This document shows positions 19,646 to 27,677 of a stretch of 64,000 nt of DNA, piece by piece. Source of the DNA: Enhygromyxa salina (lineage in GTDB: Bacteria; Myxococcota_A; Polyangia; Nannocystales; Nannocystaceae); assembly GCF_002994635.1 (NCBI RefSeq), contig NZ_PVNL01000069.1, positions 1 to 64,000 on the forward strand, written 5' to 3'. The notes under the pieces are model-generated. The model was not told where the DNA came from. It saw nothing but the letters and a program-made list of their open reading frames with translations, and ran no database searches. A program made the position numbers and the translations under genes. The stretch's first letter is position 1. Every line of letters starts with the position of its first letter.

Positions 19646-21559
19646 ATGGCCGCTCCCAGCGTCTCGCCCGAGCAGCTGACCGCGTTTCTCGAGCGATTTG
19701 CGTGGCCCGAGCACATGCTCGCGGGCGGGCGCGCGCCGCTCGAGTTTCTGTGGCGCTTCGAGGTCGACGCGCCGATCGCCAGCATGTGGCCGCTGCTGAT
19801 CGACACCTCGCGCTTCAACCGGGCCCTGGGCCTGACCGAGATGAACTACGAGGAGCGCGACGGCCGGCTGCACGGCACGGTGATCAACGGCGGGTTTCGC
19901 CAGACCTGGGTCGAGGTGCCCTGGCAGTGGATCCACGGGCACCACATGGAGGCCGTGCGCGACTACAGCGAGGGGTTTGGGCGCTGGGTCCGGGCGATCT
20001 ACGAGGTCACCGAGGTCCGCGAGTCGAGCTTCGAGTTGCTCGTCTACTTTGGCTGGATTCCGCGTGGGTGGCTGGGCGAGAAGATCCTCGCGTTCGCGTT
20101 CCCGAAGCTCGGTGAGGACTACGGGCGGCTGCTCGCCGAGCTGGCGACGGCGGCCCGCCAGGCCAAGGTCTCGCCGCGCTTCGAGGTGAGCCGGCCCAGC
20201 CTCGACGAGGCCAGTGAGGCGCGGCTGGCCGTCGGTGTCCGTGAGCTGATCAGCGCCGAGCTGCCAGCGCCGCTGGTGAGGCAGCTGGCCGCGCACCTGC
20301 GCAGCGCCGATGATCTCGACCTCGCGCGGATCCAGCCGAAAGTGCTCGCGCGCCGCTGGGGGGCGGACACCCGAACGCTGCTGCGCGTGGCTTTGCACGC
20401 GACGCGGGTGGGGCTGCTGGATCTGTCGTGGGATATCGTCTGCCCCCACTGTCGCGGGACCCGAGAGGAGCACGCGAGCCTGAGCCGGGTGCCCGGCGAG
20501 AGCCGCTGCGAGGTGTGTGAGATCGACTTTGACACCCGGTCCGAGGTCAGCGTCGAGGTCAGCTTTCGCGTCAACCCTGCGATCCGAAAGGTCGGTTTGC
20601 ACGCCTGGTGTGCCGCGGAGCCGTCGCACCGCGAGCACATCTTGGTCCAGCTGCGGCTGGCCCCGGACGAGCGTCGCCGCGTGACGCTGACTGTGGGCGA
20701 GGGGTTGTTTCGGCTGCGCGGGAGCGAGGGCGCGACGACCATGCTCGACCTGAGCCCCGCCGCGGACCCGGCCCCCTTGGCGTGGACGCCGACGAACAGC
20801 GGTGGTGAGCACAGCCGGGCGCCGCGGCCGATCTTGGAATTGCACAACGACCGCGACCAGCCGATCGACTTCGTGCTCGAGCGCGCGCGCTGGTCCGACG
20901 AGGCCGTGCGCCCGGGTGACCTGCTGAGCCTCCGCGAGTTTCGGGACATCTTCAGCGCCGACTACCTGGCCGCCGACGTGCAGCTGGCGGTCGGCATGCA
21001 GACCTTGCTGTTCACCGACATGGTCGGCTCGACCCGGTTCTACGCGACCCGCGGGGACGCCGAAGCGTTCGTGCAGGTCCGCCGTCACTTCGCCGAGATC
21101 TTCGAGGTCGTGGCCGCGCAGGACGGGGTGGTCGTCAAGACGATCGGCGACGCGGTCATGGCCGCGTTCGTCGACGCGGCCTCGGCGGTTCGGGCGGCGC
21201 ACGCGATCCAGCGCCGGTTTCCGGCCAGTCGCGAGGATCTGGACATTCGGGTTCGGGTCTCGCTCAATCGCGGGTCGTGTATCGCCGTGCGGTTCAATAC
21301 GGAGATCGACTACTTCGGCAACGCGGTCAACCTCGCGGCCAAGCTGCAGGGGAGCGCGGGGGCTGGGCAGGTGACCTTCTCGACCGCGGTCCGCGACGCG
21401 CCTGGTGTGGTGGAGGTGCTTGGGGAGCTCGGGGTGGAGATCGAGTCGCTCACGGTCGACCTGCCCGCGCTCGGCGGGGAGATCGAGGTGCTGCGCTGGA
21501 CCGACGAGGACGGGGTGGACCCGGCCAGCTCGCTGGCGATGCCCGTCGCGCGCGGGTGA
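19646..21559 (+). CDS. Adenylate/guanylate cyclase with N-terminal SRPBCC-like domain
   Basis: A ~637-residue protein. Residues ~1-170 look like a SRPBCC/START-type lipid-binding fold (PLEFLWRFEVDAPIASMWPLLIDTSRFNRALG). The middle part (~200-450), with a CPHCRG...CEVCEID zinc-ribbon-like pair, resembles DUF5939, which often precedes cyclase domains. Residues ~450-615 are a class III nucleotide cyclase: LLFTDMVGSTRFYATRGDAEAF (metal Asp), VVKTIGDAVMAAF (second metal Asp) and YFGNAVNLAAKLQ. It should make cAMP or cGMP in response to a small ligand at the N-terminus. ATG 19646 is chosen because earlier in-frame codons overlap the divergent pheS start. Confidence 0.88.
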   Translation: MAAPSVSPEQLTAFLERFAWPEHMLAGGRAPLEFLWRFEVDAPIASMWPLLIDTSRFNRALGLTEMNYEERDGRLHGTVINGGFRQTWVEVPWQWIHGHHMEAVRDYSEGFGRWVRAIYEVTEVRESSFELLVYFGWIPRGWLGEKILAFAFPKLGEDYGRLLAELATAARQAKVSPRFEVSRPSLDEASEARLAVGVRELISAELPAPLVRQLAAHLRSADDLDLARIQPKVLARRWGADTRTLLRVALHATRVGLLDLSWDIVCPHCRGTREEHASLSRVPGESRCEVCEIDFDTRSEVSVEVSFRVNPAIRKVGLHAWCAAEPSHREHILVQLRLAPDERRRVTLTVGEGLFRLRGSEGATTMLDLSPAADPAPLAWTPTNSGGEHSRAPRPILELHNDRDQPIDFVLERARWSDEAVRPGDLLSLREFRDIFSADYLAADVQLAVGMQTLLFTDMVGSTRFYATRGDAEAFVQVRRHFAEIFEVVAAQDGVVVKTIGDAVMAAFVDAASAVRAAHAIQRRFPASREDLDIRVRVSLNRGSCIAVRFNTEIDYFGNAVNLAAKLQGSAGAGQVTFSTAVRDAPGVVEVLGELGVEIESLTVDLPALGGEIEVLRWTDEDGVDPASSLAMPVARG

Positions 21560-21672
21560 GCTGCCAGCGAGCACCCGGGCCGCGGGCTCAGCGCTGGCGG
21601 AGGGGGCCACGCCGTGTTGTTCTTCGAGTTGGCAGTGTCATCGTGCTACACGGGCTGTCAGTCGGGACCGTC

Positions 21673-22989
21673 ATGGAAAAAGACCGCCGCCGCTACTTGT
21701 TCAACCGATGCAAACCCGACGTCGCGCTACGCCCGAGCGACGATCGCTACATCGATCTCGACGCGCGCCGGGTCCGCGGCGTCGATTGGGTCGCGCGGCT
21801 GGCGTCTCGGATCGAGCTGTCGGACACGCCCACCTGCCAGTTGTTCACGGGGTTGCCGGGGTCGGGGAAGTCCACCGAGCTGCTGCGCCTCGCCGAGCGC
21901 CTCGAGCAGCGCGATGGGCCAAACCTCCTCACTGTCTTCGTGAGTGCCGAAGAGGTGCTCGACTTGCTCGCGCCGATCGATGTGCCCGACATCGTGCTCG
22001 CCGTGGTGGCAGCCTGCGAGCGCACGCTGCTCGAGGCCGAGGGCAAGGATCCCGAGACCGCGATGGAGAGCGGTTACTTTGCGCGACTGTGGACGTGGCT
22101 GACGCGAACGGACGTCACCTTCACGCGGGCGGAATTCTCGATCGAGAAGGTCGGCAAGCTGACCGCCGAGCTCAAGACTCGCCCCAACCTGCGGCAGCGC
22201 TTCCGCGAGACGATCGGCGTCCACCTCAACCGGTTTCTCGCCGAGGTTCGTGATGAGCTCGAGGTCATGCAAGGTCGCGCGGTGGCGCTTGGGCGCACGG
22301 GGCTGGTCGTGATCGTCGACTCGCTCGAGAAACTACGCGGAACCAGCACCCCGTGGGATCACGTGTTCGCCAGCGCCGAGCGGGTGTTCTCGGATGGTGC
22401 GCCGCATCTGCAGCTGCCGGTCCACACCCTCTACACGATTCCAACCGCGCTGGTGTCTCGCAAGCGCTTCGCCCAGGTCGACTTCATTCCGATGATCAAG
22501 CTGCACCAGCATCCGCACGATGGCGGCGGGCGCTTCGAGGACGGATACGACGCCGCCATGCAGTTGCTGCTGCAGCGGGTGCCCGAGCGCGATCTCGCCG
22601 AGCTGTTCGGGCCAGACACCGAAGCGCGGGTCGAGCAGCTGATCGAGTGGTCGGGCGGATACCCGCGCGAGCTGGTCCGCCTGCTTCACGATTCATTGTT
22701 GAGCGAGTCGATTCCGCTGAGTGACAGCGACTTTCGCCGCCTGCTCAACGAGGTCGGGGATCAATACCGCAAGCTAATCCCTGCCGACGCCTTTGCGTGG
22801 CTCGCCCGGGTGGCCACCGAGCGCTACCTGACCGTGGATACTGAGGAGCAGCGGCAGACGGCCGATGCCATGCTCACCCACAACGTCGTGCTGCGCTACC
22901 TCAACGACCAGGACTGGTTTGATCTCCACCCGTCGGTTCGGCAGATCCCTGGGGTGGCCGCGGAGATCGAGCGCCTGTCTCGTCCATGA
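21673..22989 (+). CDS. STAND/AAA-type P-loop ATPase
   Basis: A 438-residue protein from ATG 21673 (MEKDRRRYLFNRCKPDVALR). Walker A is LFTGLPGSGKSTELLRLAER; Walker B is GLVVIVDSLEKLRG; a sensor-like segment (LPVHTLYTIPTALV) and the helical end (VEQLIEWSGGYPRELVRLLHDSLLSE) fit the STAND/AAA lineage. There is no N-terminal effector domain and no membrane segment. Its stop overlaps the start of the TPR gene by 4 nt, so the two proteins are probably made together. ATPase + TPR pairs of this kind occur in bacterial conflict systems, but nothing here proves that role. Confidence 0.82.
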   Translation: MEKDRRRYLFNRCKPDVALRPSDDRYIDLDARRVRGVDWVARLASRIELSDTPTCQLFTGLPGSGKSTELLRLAERLEQRDGPNLLTVFVSAEEVLDLLAPIDVPDIVLAVVAACERTLLEAEGKDPETAMESGYFARLWTWLTRTDVTFTRAEFSIEKVGKLTAELKTRPNLRQRFRETIGVHLNRFLAEVRDELEVMQGRAVALGRTGLVVIVDSLEKLRGTSTPWDHVFASAERVFSDGAPHLQLPVHTLYTIPTALVSRKRFAQVDFIPMIKLHQHPHDGGGRFEDGYDAAMQLLLQRVPERDLAELFGPDTEARVEQLIEWSGGYPRELVRLLHDSLLSESIPLSDSDFRRLLNEVGDQYRKLIPADAFAWLARVATERYLTVDTEEQRQTADAMLTHNVVLRYLNDQDWFDLHPSVRQIPGVAAEIERLSRP

Positions 22990-24374
22990 TGATCGGGATC
23001 GGGTCGACTGAGGCTGGTGGGTTGCGCGAGCGGCTGCAGCCGACGATCGATCACATCGCCCAGCAGGCGGGCGCTCGCAAGCTCCGGCTCGCGTTGGACC
23101 TCGCTGACGGTTTCGTGTTTCTGGTGGTGGTCTGTAGCTCGACGCGGGCGAGCACGGCGCTGCAGCTGTGGCTGGCCGAAGTGGCGAGTCTCGACCGTGG
23201 CTCGAGGGTCCCGGTCGAGCGGCTGTCGCCGTATCCCTTTGACCCGATCGCGGCTGGGCCGACGTCGCTCGAGGCGGCCGAGCTCGCGGAGCTGGTGTTG
23301 CCGCGACTCATGGCACCATCTGGGGCTGATGGGGGGCTGACCTTCATCGACGCAGTGCGGGCCCGAGAAGCCGACGCCGAGGCTTGGCTCCTGCTGTTGA
23401 TGCGGCTCAACGAGCGTCGCAATGCGATCGCCAGTGCGCTGGGCGGGCCGCTCACGCTGCTTATTCCGCCCACGCTCGAGGGTGATTTTTCTCGGTTCGC
23501 GCCGGACCTGCGATCGATCCGCAGCGTCGCCGTCGAAATCGACGATCTTGACGATGCGGCCCCCGCCCCCGGGACGGTGTTGCTGAACGCCTACGACGAC
23601 GGCTACGGGCGAGTGGAGGACATCCAGGCGCTGGTGGGCGAGGTCGAGCGGGCGCGCATGCAAGCGCAGAGCGGGGTGCCTGCTGTTCGCCGGATGTTGC
23701 GCGTGCTCTTGCTCCGGCTTGTCGGCGCGAAGCGACGCACTGGTGAACTCGAAGAAGCCGAGCGGCTGCTCGATGAAGCTGGCGAGATCGACGATTCGCT
23801 CGGAGACTCGGGCGGTCGGACCGCGACACAGCTGGTACGGAGCGATCTGCTGATCGCGCGGGGCGAGCTGGACGAAGCCGCTGGCCTGGTCGAGTCCGCG
23901 ATCCAGACACTGGGTGAAACAGGGGACGTCTGGGCTCTCGCCGATGCTTGGGGTCGACTGGCGGATATCCTGGAAGCGAGGGGCGAGCTAGACGAGGCGC
24001 TCCGAATCCGGCGAGACGAAGAACTGCCGGTCTACGAACGGCTGGGGGACGTGCGCTCGCGGGCGGTTACGATGGGAAAGGTTGCGGACATCCTTTCAGC
24101 GAGGGGCGAGCTAGACGAGGCGCTCCGCATCCGGCGAGACGAGCAACTGCCGGTCTTCGAACGGCTCGGGGACGTGCGCTCGCTCCTCGTTGCCCGAGCC
24201 AACCTGGCCAGCGCGCTGCTGCAACGCCGGGAACCGGCGGACATCCACGAGATCATCGAGCTGCTGGCGCTCGCGCTGCGCGACGCCCGGCGTCTCCGGC
24301 TCCCCGAGACCCAGCAAATCGTGCAGCTGGTCCGCCAACTCGGCGAAGATCCAGACGCGCCACCGTTCGCGTGA
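22986..24374 (+). CDS. TPR-repeat protein with a novel N-terminal domain, partner of the STAND ATPase
   Basis: A 462-residue protein whose ATG overlaps the ATPase stop. Residues 1-215 form an alpha/beta domain I do not recognise (RKLRLALDLADGFVFLVVVC, STALQLWLAEVASLDRG, LTLLIPPTLEGDFSRFA), perhaps a P-loop-free docking or effector-associated domain. Residues ~235-455 are TPR-like helices of ~40 residues with the motif ARGELDEALRIRRDE. Two of them are recent copies at the DNA level (units starting 23976 and 24099, 123 bp apart). TPRs would serve as ligand or protein sensors. The ATPase and this protein likely form one complex. Confidence 0.8.
   Translation: MMIGIGSTEAGGLRERLQPTIDHIAQQAGARKLRLALDLADGFVFLVVVCSSTRASTALQLWLAEVASLDRGSRVPVERLSPYPFDPIAAGPTSLEAAELAELVLPRLMAPSGADGGLTFIDAVRAREADAEAWLLLLMRLNERRNAIASALGGPLTLLIPPTLEGDFSRFAPDLRSIRSVAVEIDDLDDAAPAPGTVLLNAYDDGYGRVEDIQALVGEVERARMQAQSGVPAVRRMLRVLLLRLVGAKRRTGELEEAERLLDEAGEIDDSLGDSGGRTATQLVRSDLLIARGELDEAAGLVESAIQTLGETGDVWALADAWGRLADILEARGELDEALRIRRDEELPVYERLGDVRSRAVTMGKVADILSARGELDEALRIRRDEQLPVFERLGDVRSLLVARANLASALLQRREPADIHEIIELLALALRDARRLRLPETQQIVQLVRQLGEDPDAPPFA
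23976..24180 (+). repeat. 123-bp recent duplication of a TPR unit
   Basis: The block starting GCGAGGGGCGAGCTAGACGA at 23976 recurs at 24099 with only a few changes over ~85 bp, an exact 41-codon step. It falls inside the TPR gene and keeps the frame. Confidence 0.75.
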
Positions 24375-24394
24375 CGCGTCTATCATGGCACCCA

Positions 24395-25204
24395 ATGGGA
24401 CCCCGCCGAGACGACCCCAAGCACGACGAGCCGCTCGCAACCATCAACGCCGACGAGCTCTGCGACGGCATGACCATGGACGACTCATTCCAGGTCATCC
24501 TCGATCTCGAGACCGGCGAGGTGATCACGCTACCCTCAGACGACACCGGTCTATGGAACGAAGAGCTCGAGGACTTCGACGAGCACCCCGACCGATACCG
24601 CGAGGTCGAGCGGGTCGAGACACATGTCCAGTATCAATGGATGCGCGAGTTCGCGGACTCGCTCGACGACGCGCCGGACATCGTCGAGTTGCTCGCCGTC
24701 GCGCTCGATGGGCGGGGCGCGTTTCGGCGGTTTCGAGACGTCCTCGAGGGACACCCCGATCTCCAAACACGCTGGAACGCCCTGCGCAGCGAGCGACTGC
24801 TCGAGCGTGCGACCGCCTGGCTCGAGGCCCACAACATCCGCAATCCACTCTCCCCCCCGCGAGCGCTCGCAGCCCCGCCTGAGCAGAGCGCCAAGCCGGC
24901 TGCGTCGACCAAGCTCGGCCTCGTGCACGTACTGCTGCTCGGCGCACCGGACGGCAAGACCGAGCTGCTCGACGGCGAGGTGCGACGCACCATCACGGCC
25001 CAAACCGCCAAGCAAGCCGACCAGCTCGTCCGTCGCCTGGTGAGCGAAGCCTGCAGCCTGCACGGGATCGCCTACCGACGCTCGCTGGTCGATGGCCGCG
25101 ACCGCGTGACGGTGGGTGACATCACGATCGTCCGTCGTTCCCTCGCGGTCGACGTGTACGTGGCAATCTCGCCGTCGGTGTGGCGCGCGTTCACACCCGC
25201 TTGA
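24395..25204 (+). CDS. UPF0158 family protein with a C-terminal extension
   Basis: From ATG 24395 (MGPRRDDPKHDEPLATINAD) to a TGA that overlaps the converging GNAT gene by 14 bp. Residues ~30-160 match the UPF0158 pattern: FQVILDLETGEVITL, LEDFDEHPDRYREVERVETH, YQWMREFADSL and GRGAFRRFRDVLEGHPDL followed by WNALRSERLLERATAWLEAHNI. About 100 further residues (LGLVHVLLLGAPDG to the end) form a small alpha/beta domain not usual for the family, with an ITAQTAKQADQLVRRLV helix. Function unknown. It starts 20 bp after the TPR gene and may belong to that operon. Confidence 0.8.
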   Translation: MGPRRDDPKHDEPLATINADELCDGMTMDDSFQVILDLETGEVITLPSDDTGLWNEELEDFDEHPDRYREVERVETHVQYQWMREFADSLDDAPDIVELLAVALDGRGAFRRFRDVLEGHPDLQTRWNALRSERLLERATAWLEAHNIRNPLSPPRALAAPPEQSAKPAASTKLGLVHVLLLGAPDGKTELLDGEVRRTITAQTAKQADQLVRRLVSEACSLHGIAYRRSLVDGRDRVTVGDITIVRRSLAVDVYVAISPSVWRAFTPA

Positions 25205-25721
25205 TGAAGGTGATCAGATCATCCCCATCCCGATAAAAATCCGGAATCCGCCCGCACTCGCGAAACCCTTGCCGCCGATACAGGCACGTCGCCGCCTCAT
25301 ACTCGCTCTGACTCGAGGTCTCGACCCGAATGTTCTTACCGCCGACGTCACGCACGTGCAGATCTAGCGCGTCACACAGCGCCCGGCCGACCCCGCGACC
25401 CCGCGCGCTCGGAGCGACGACGATCCAATAAAGATCAAAGGTCGTGTCGGTCATCGGCGTCGCCCCAAAGCAGACGTAGCCCAAGATCGGCTCGTCATCG
25501 CCGGATCCAACCGCGACCAGCACCCGATAGCTGGTCTGCTCGCCGCGGGCGATGACCTCGTCGATTAGCTCGAGCGCGACCTCGAGCTCGGGCTCACCGA
25601 AGTTATCAACCGACCGCAAAAGCGCAACGAGCGGCTCCCGATCGCGGGCGAACAATGGACGGAGCAACGGGCCGCGCGCGGCGGACCGCTTGTTGGACGA
25701 TGGTGTCGACGACTTGGGCAT
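25191..25721 (-). CDS. GNAT N-acetyltransferase
   Basis: From the ATG at 25719-25721 (MPKSSTPSSNKRSAARG) the protein has ~176 residues. LLRPLFARDREPLVALLRSV starts the fold; VLVAVGSGDDEPILGYVCFG and YWIVVAPSARGRGVGRALCDAL give strand 4 and the acetyl-CoA loop (RGRGVG is the Q/RxxGxG motif); YEAATCLYRRQGFRECGRIPDFY is the usual C-terminal pair. The start lies 116 bp inside the upstream ATP-grasp gene, a long overlap that implies coupling. Acceptor unknown; the ligase neighbour suggests an amino-acid or peptide substrate. Confidence 0.85.
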   Translation of the reverse strand: MPKSSTPSSNKRSAARGPLLRPLFARDREPLVALLRSVDNFGEPELEVALELIDEVIARGEQTSYRVLVAVGSGDDEPILGYVCFGATPMTDTTFDLYWIVVAPSARGRGVGRALCDALDLHVRDVGGKNIRVETSSQSEYEAATCLYRRQGFRECGRIPDFYRDGDDLITFIKRV

Positions 25722-26733
25722 AGGGCACCTGGGCGCCCCGAAGCGCGACGGCGTAGCCAGCCTCGGGGTGCAGATCAGGATTGGGGTTGACGTCGATGAC
25801 GCAAGCGCGGCCGGCTGCGTCAATGCGAAGATCAACGCGACCGTAGCTGTTGCCACCGATCACGTAAAACGCCGCCTCTGCTGTGCGCAAGAGATCGCGG
25901 CGAGCTGAGACCGACAGGAGCTCACCCAGCGGGACGGTGCGGGCGTGATACTCGGGCGAGGACTCGTCCCACTTGCATGCATAGGTCACGATCGGCAGGC
26001 ACTCGCGGGGGTTGCCCGAGAAGTCGATCGTCGTGGGCACCAGGCGGGCGCCGCCGACGGTGTCGTCGGCGGGGAAGATCGCCACATTGACCTCCGGCCC
26101 CGGCAGGTACTCCTCGACCAAGTACGGACCCGGGATGTTGGCGACCAGGAACTCGACGCGCTCGCGCAGCTGGGTGTCATCGACCACGACCGACGCTTGC
26201 GAGATCCCGATCGAGCCGTCGGCCGCGGCCGGCTTGACGAACAGTGGATAGCGAAGCCGGGCCCGCTTGACGGCGCCGAGTCGGGTCGGCCCGCCCACGG
26301 TGCAGCCCCGCGCGATCGGGATCCGGTGGGTCGCGAGCACGGCTCGCACGACGTCCTTGTGCAGGGCGTTGGTCAGCGCGCGCCCGGGGTTGCCCGTGCA
26401 CGCGAACCCGGCCTTGGCCAGCGCTCGCGGGACTTCTGGCTCGCGTCGCGGATCCCCGCCCAGCGACTCGACGAGGTTGAACACCACGCCGATCTCGCGC
26501 TCGTGCAACTGCGGGATCAACTCCTCGATCGAACCCCGCACGCCGAATTGGATCGGCGTGTGCCCTGCGCTGCGGAGCGCCCGAGTGACGTGGGTGGCGA
26601 CTTCGGCGACGTCGGCGTTGGCGCGCGCGTCGAAGTCGTTGGTACTTGGTATGTCGTCGTCGTCCTCGACAAAGTCGAGGTTGTGGACGACAGCGACTCG
26701 ATGAGACCCGGGGAGGGGGGGCTGAGCAGTCAT
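25606..26733 (-). CDS. ATP-grasp ligase of the D-Ala-D-Ala ligase type
   Basis: Start taken at the ATG at 26731-26733 (MTAQPPLPGSHRVAVVHNLD). The 375-residue protein has the ATP-grasp order: an N-terminal alpha/beta part with IGVVFNLVESLGGD, YPLFVKPAAADGSIGIS (ATP-binding lysine and Gly-rich loop), GPYLVEEYLPGPEVNVAIF and NSYGRVDLRIDAAGRACVIDVNPNPDL with the metal-binding D/N residues. It should make an amide bond between an amino acid or peptide and another amine. It is not the housekeeping Ddl: length and C-terminus differ and there is no mur context. It is encoded with a GNAT and divergent from a methyltransferase and a GNAT-deacetylase fusion. Confidence 0.85.
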   Translation of the reverse strand: MTAQPPLPGSHRVAVVHNLDFVEDDDDIPSTNDFDARANADVAEVATHVTRALRSAGHTPIQFGVRGSIEELIPQLHEREIGVVFNLVESLGGDPRREPEVPRALAKAGFACTGNPGRALTNALHKDVVRAVLATHRIPIARGCTVGGPTRLGAVKRARLRYPLFVKPAAADGSIGISQASVVVDDTQLRERVEFLVANIPGPYLVEEYLPGPEVNVAIFPADDTVGGARLVPTTIDFSGNPRECLPIVTYACKWDESSPEYHARTVPLGELLSVSARRDLLRTAEAAFYVIGGNSYGRVDLRIDAAGRACVIDVNPNPDLHPEAGYAVALRGAQVPYAQVVDTIVQQAVRRARPVAPSIVRPRSGAARCAFAVG

Positions 26734-26861
26734 GTGCCGCGACCGAACGTCTGCGTGGCTGCACTTTACTGCGGCGCGCGGCGCTGTCGAGGGGGCCCCC
26801 TCGATAAACTTCAACTGGTTGGATCTGGCCAATCGGACGGGGCCGGTCCAGAATCCCGGCG

Positions 26862-27677
26862 GTGATCAGTCCCGATGTGGGGTTCTACGATGACGAGGCG
26901 CACCTCTATGGCCTGGCGTTCAGCTACCGCGACGTGAGCGAGGAGGTCTCGCGGCTGGCAGGCTGGGCCAGCGCGCTTGGGTTGGGCGAACCTAATTCAG
27001 CGCTCGAGCTCGCGGCGGGTCCGGCCGACCACGCCCAGGAGTTCGCCCGCCGGGGGGCCAACGCTGCGGCGCTGGATCTGTCGGCGGCCATGTGCCGCTA
27101 CGCCCAAAACAGCGCGGCCGAGGCCGGGGTCTCGCTCGAGGTCGTGTGCGCGAACATGATCGACTTTCAGCTGGCTGAGCCGGTCGAGCTGGCGTTCACG
27201 CTGATCAACTCGCTCGCCCACGTGCACACGCTAGATGAGCTCGTCGCGCATTTTGCGGCCGTCGAGCGAGCGCTGGTCCCGGGTGGTCTGTACGTGATCG
27301 AGCTGGGCCATCCCCGCGACTTTCTGGGTCGCGGAGGTCGCACGACCGGGGTCAGCCAGCCGTGGCAGGTCGAGCGAGATGGGGTCACGCTCACGACGCG
27401 CTGGGGTCTGGCCGATGACGAGTACGACGCGGTGGCGCAGCTTTTTCACGCGAGCGTCCAGCTCACGCTGGTTCATGCCGGGCAGACCCGCGTTGTCAAT
27501 ACCACGATCGTCATGCGGGATTGGACGCTCGACGAGGTCCGGGCGGCGAGCCGGCTGGCCGGAGGCGCGCTGGTTCCGGTCGCGTGCTTCGGTGACTTCG
27601 AGGGCGGTCCGGTCACGGCCGAGGCCGCCTGGCGAGCGATCTTCGTGTTTCGGCGAGAAGCGCCATCACATGTTTAG
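26862..27677 (+). CDS. Class I SAM-dependent methyltransferase
   Basis: From GTG 26862 (VISPDVGFYDDEAHLYG), 271 residues. SALELAAGPADHAQEFARRG is motif I, AALDLSAAMCRYAQN gives the acidic residue binding the ribose, and LAFTLINSLAHVHTLDELVAHF and ALVPGGLYVIELGHPRDFLG correspond to motifs II-III. The C-terminal half is a beta-rich cap, as in small-molecule methyltransferases. It overlaps the next gene by 8 bp and starts 128 bp from the divergent ATP-grasp gene, so all four likely share one regulatory gap. Confidence 0.85.
   Translation: MISPDVGFYDDEAHLYGLAFSYRDVSEEVSRLAGWASALGLGEPNSALELAAGPADHAQEFARRGANAAALDLSAAMCRYAQNSAAEAGVSLEVVCANMIDFQLAEPVELAFTLINSLAHVHTLDELVAHFAAVERALVPGGLYVIELGHPRDFLGRGGRTTGVSQPWQVERDGVTLTTRWGLADDEYDAVAQLFHASVQLTLVHAGQTRVVNTTIVMRDWTLDEVRAASRLAGGALVPVACFGDFEGGPVTAEAAWRAIFVFRREAPSHV

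Noticed and set aside
24395..25204. Longer gene starting at 23948
   Set aside because: The upstream part is the shadow of TPR repeats; UPF0158 motifs begin after ATG 24395.
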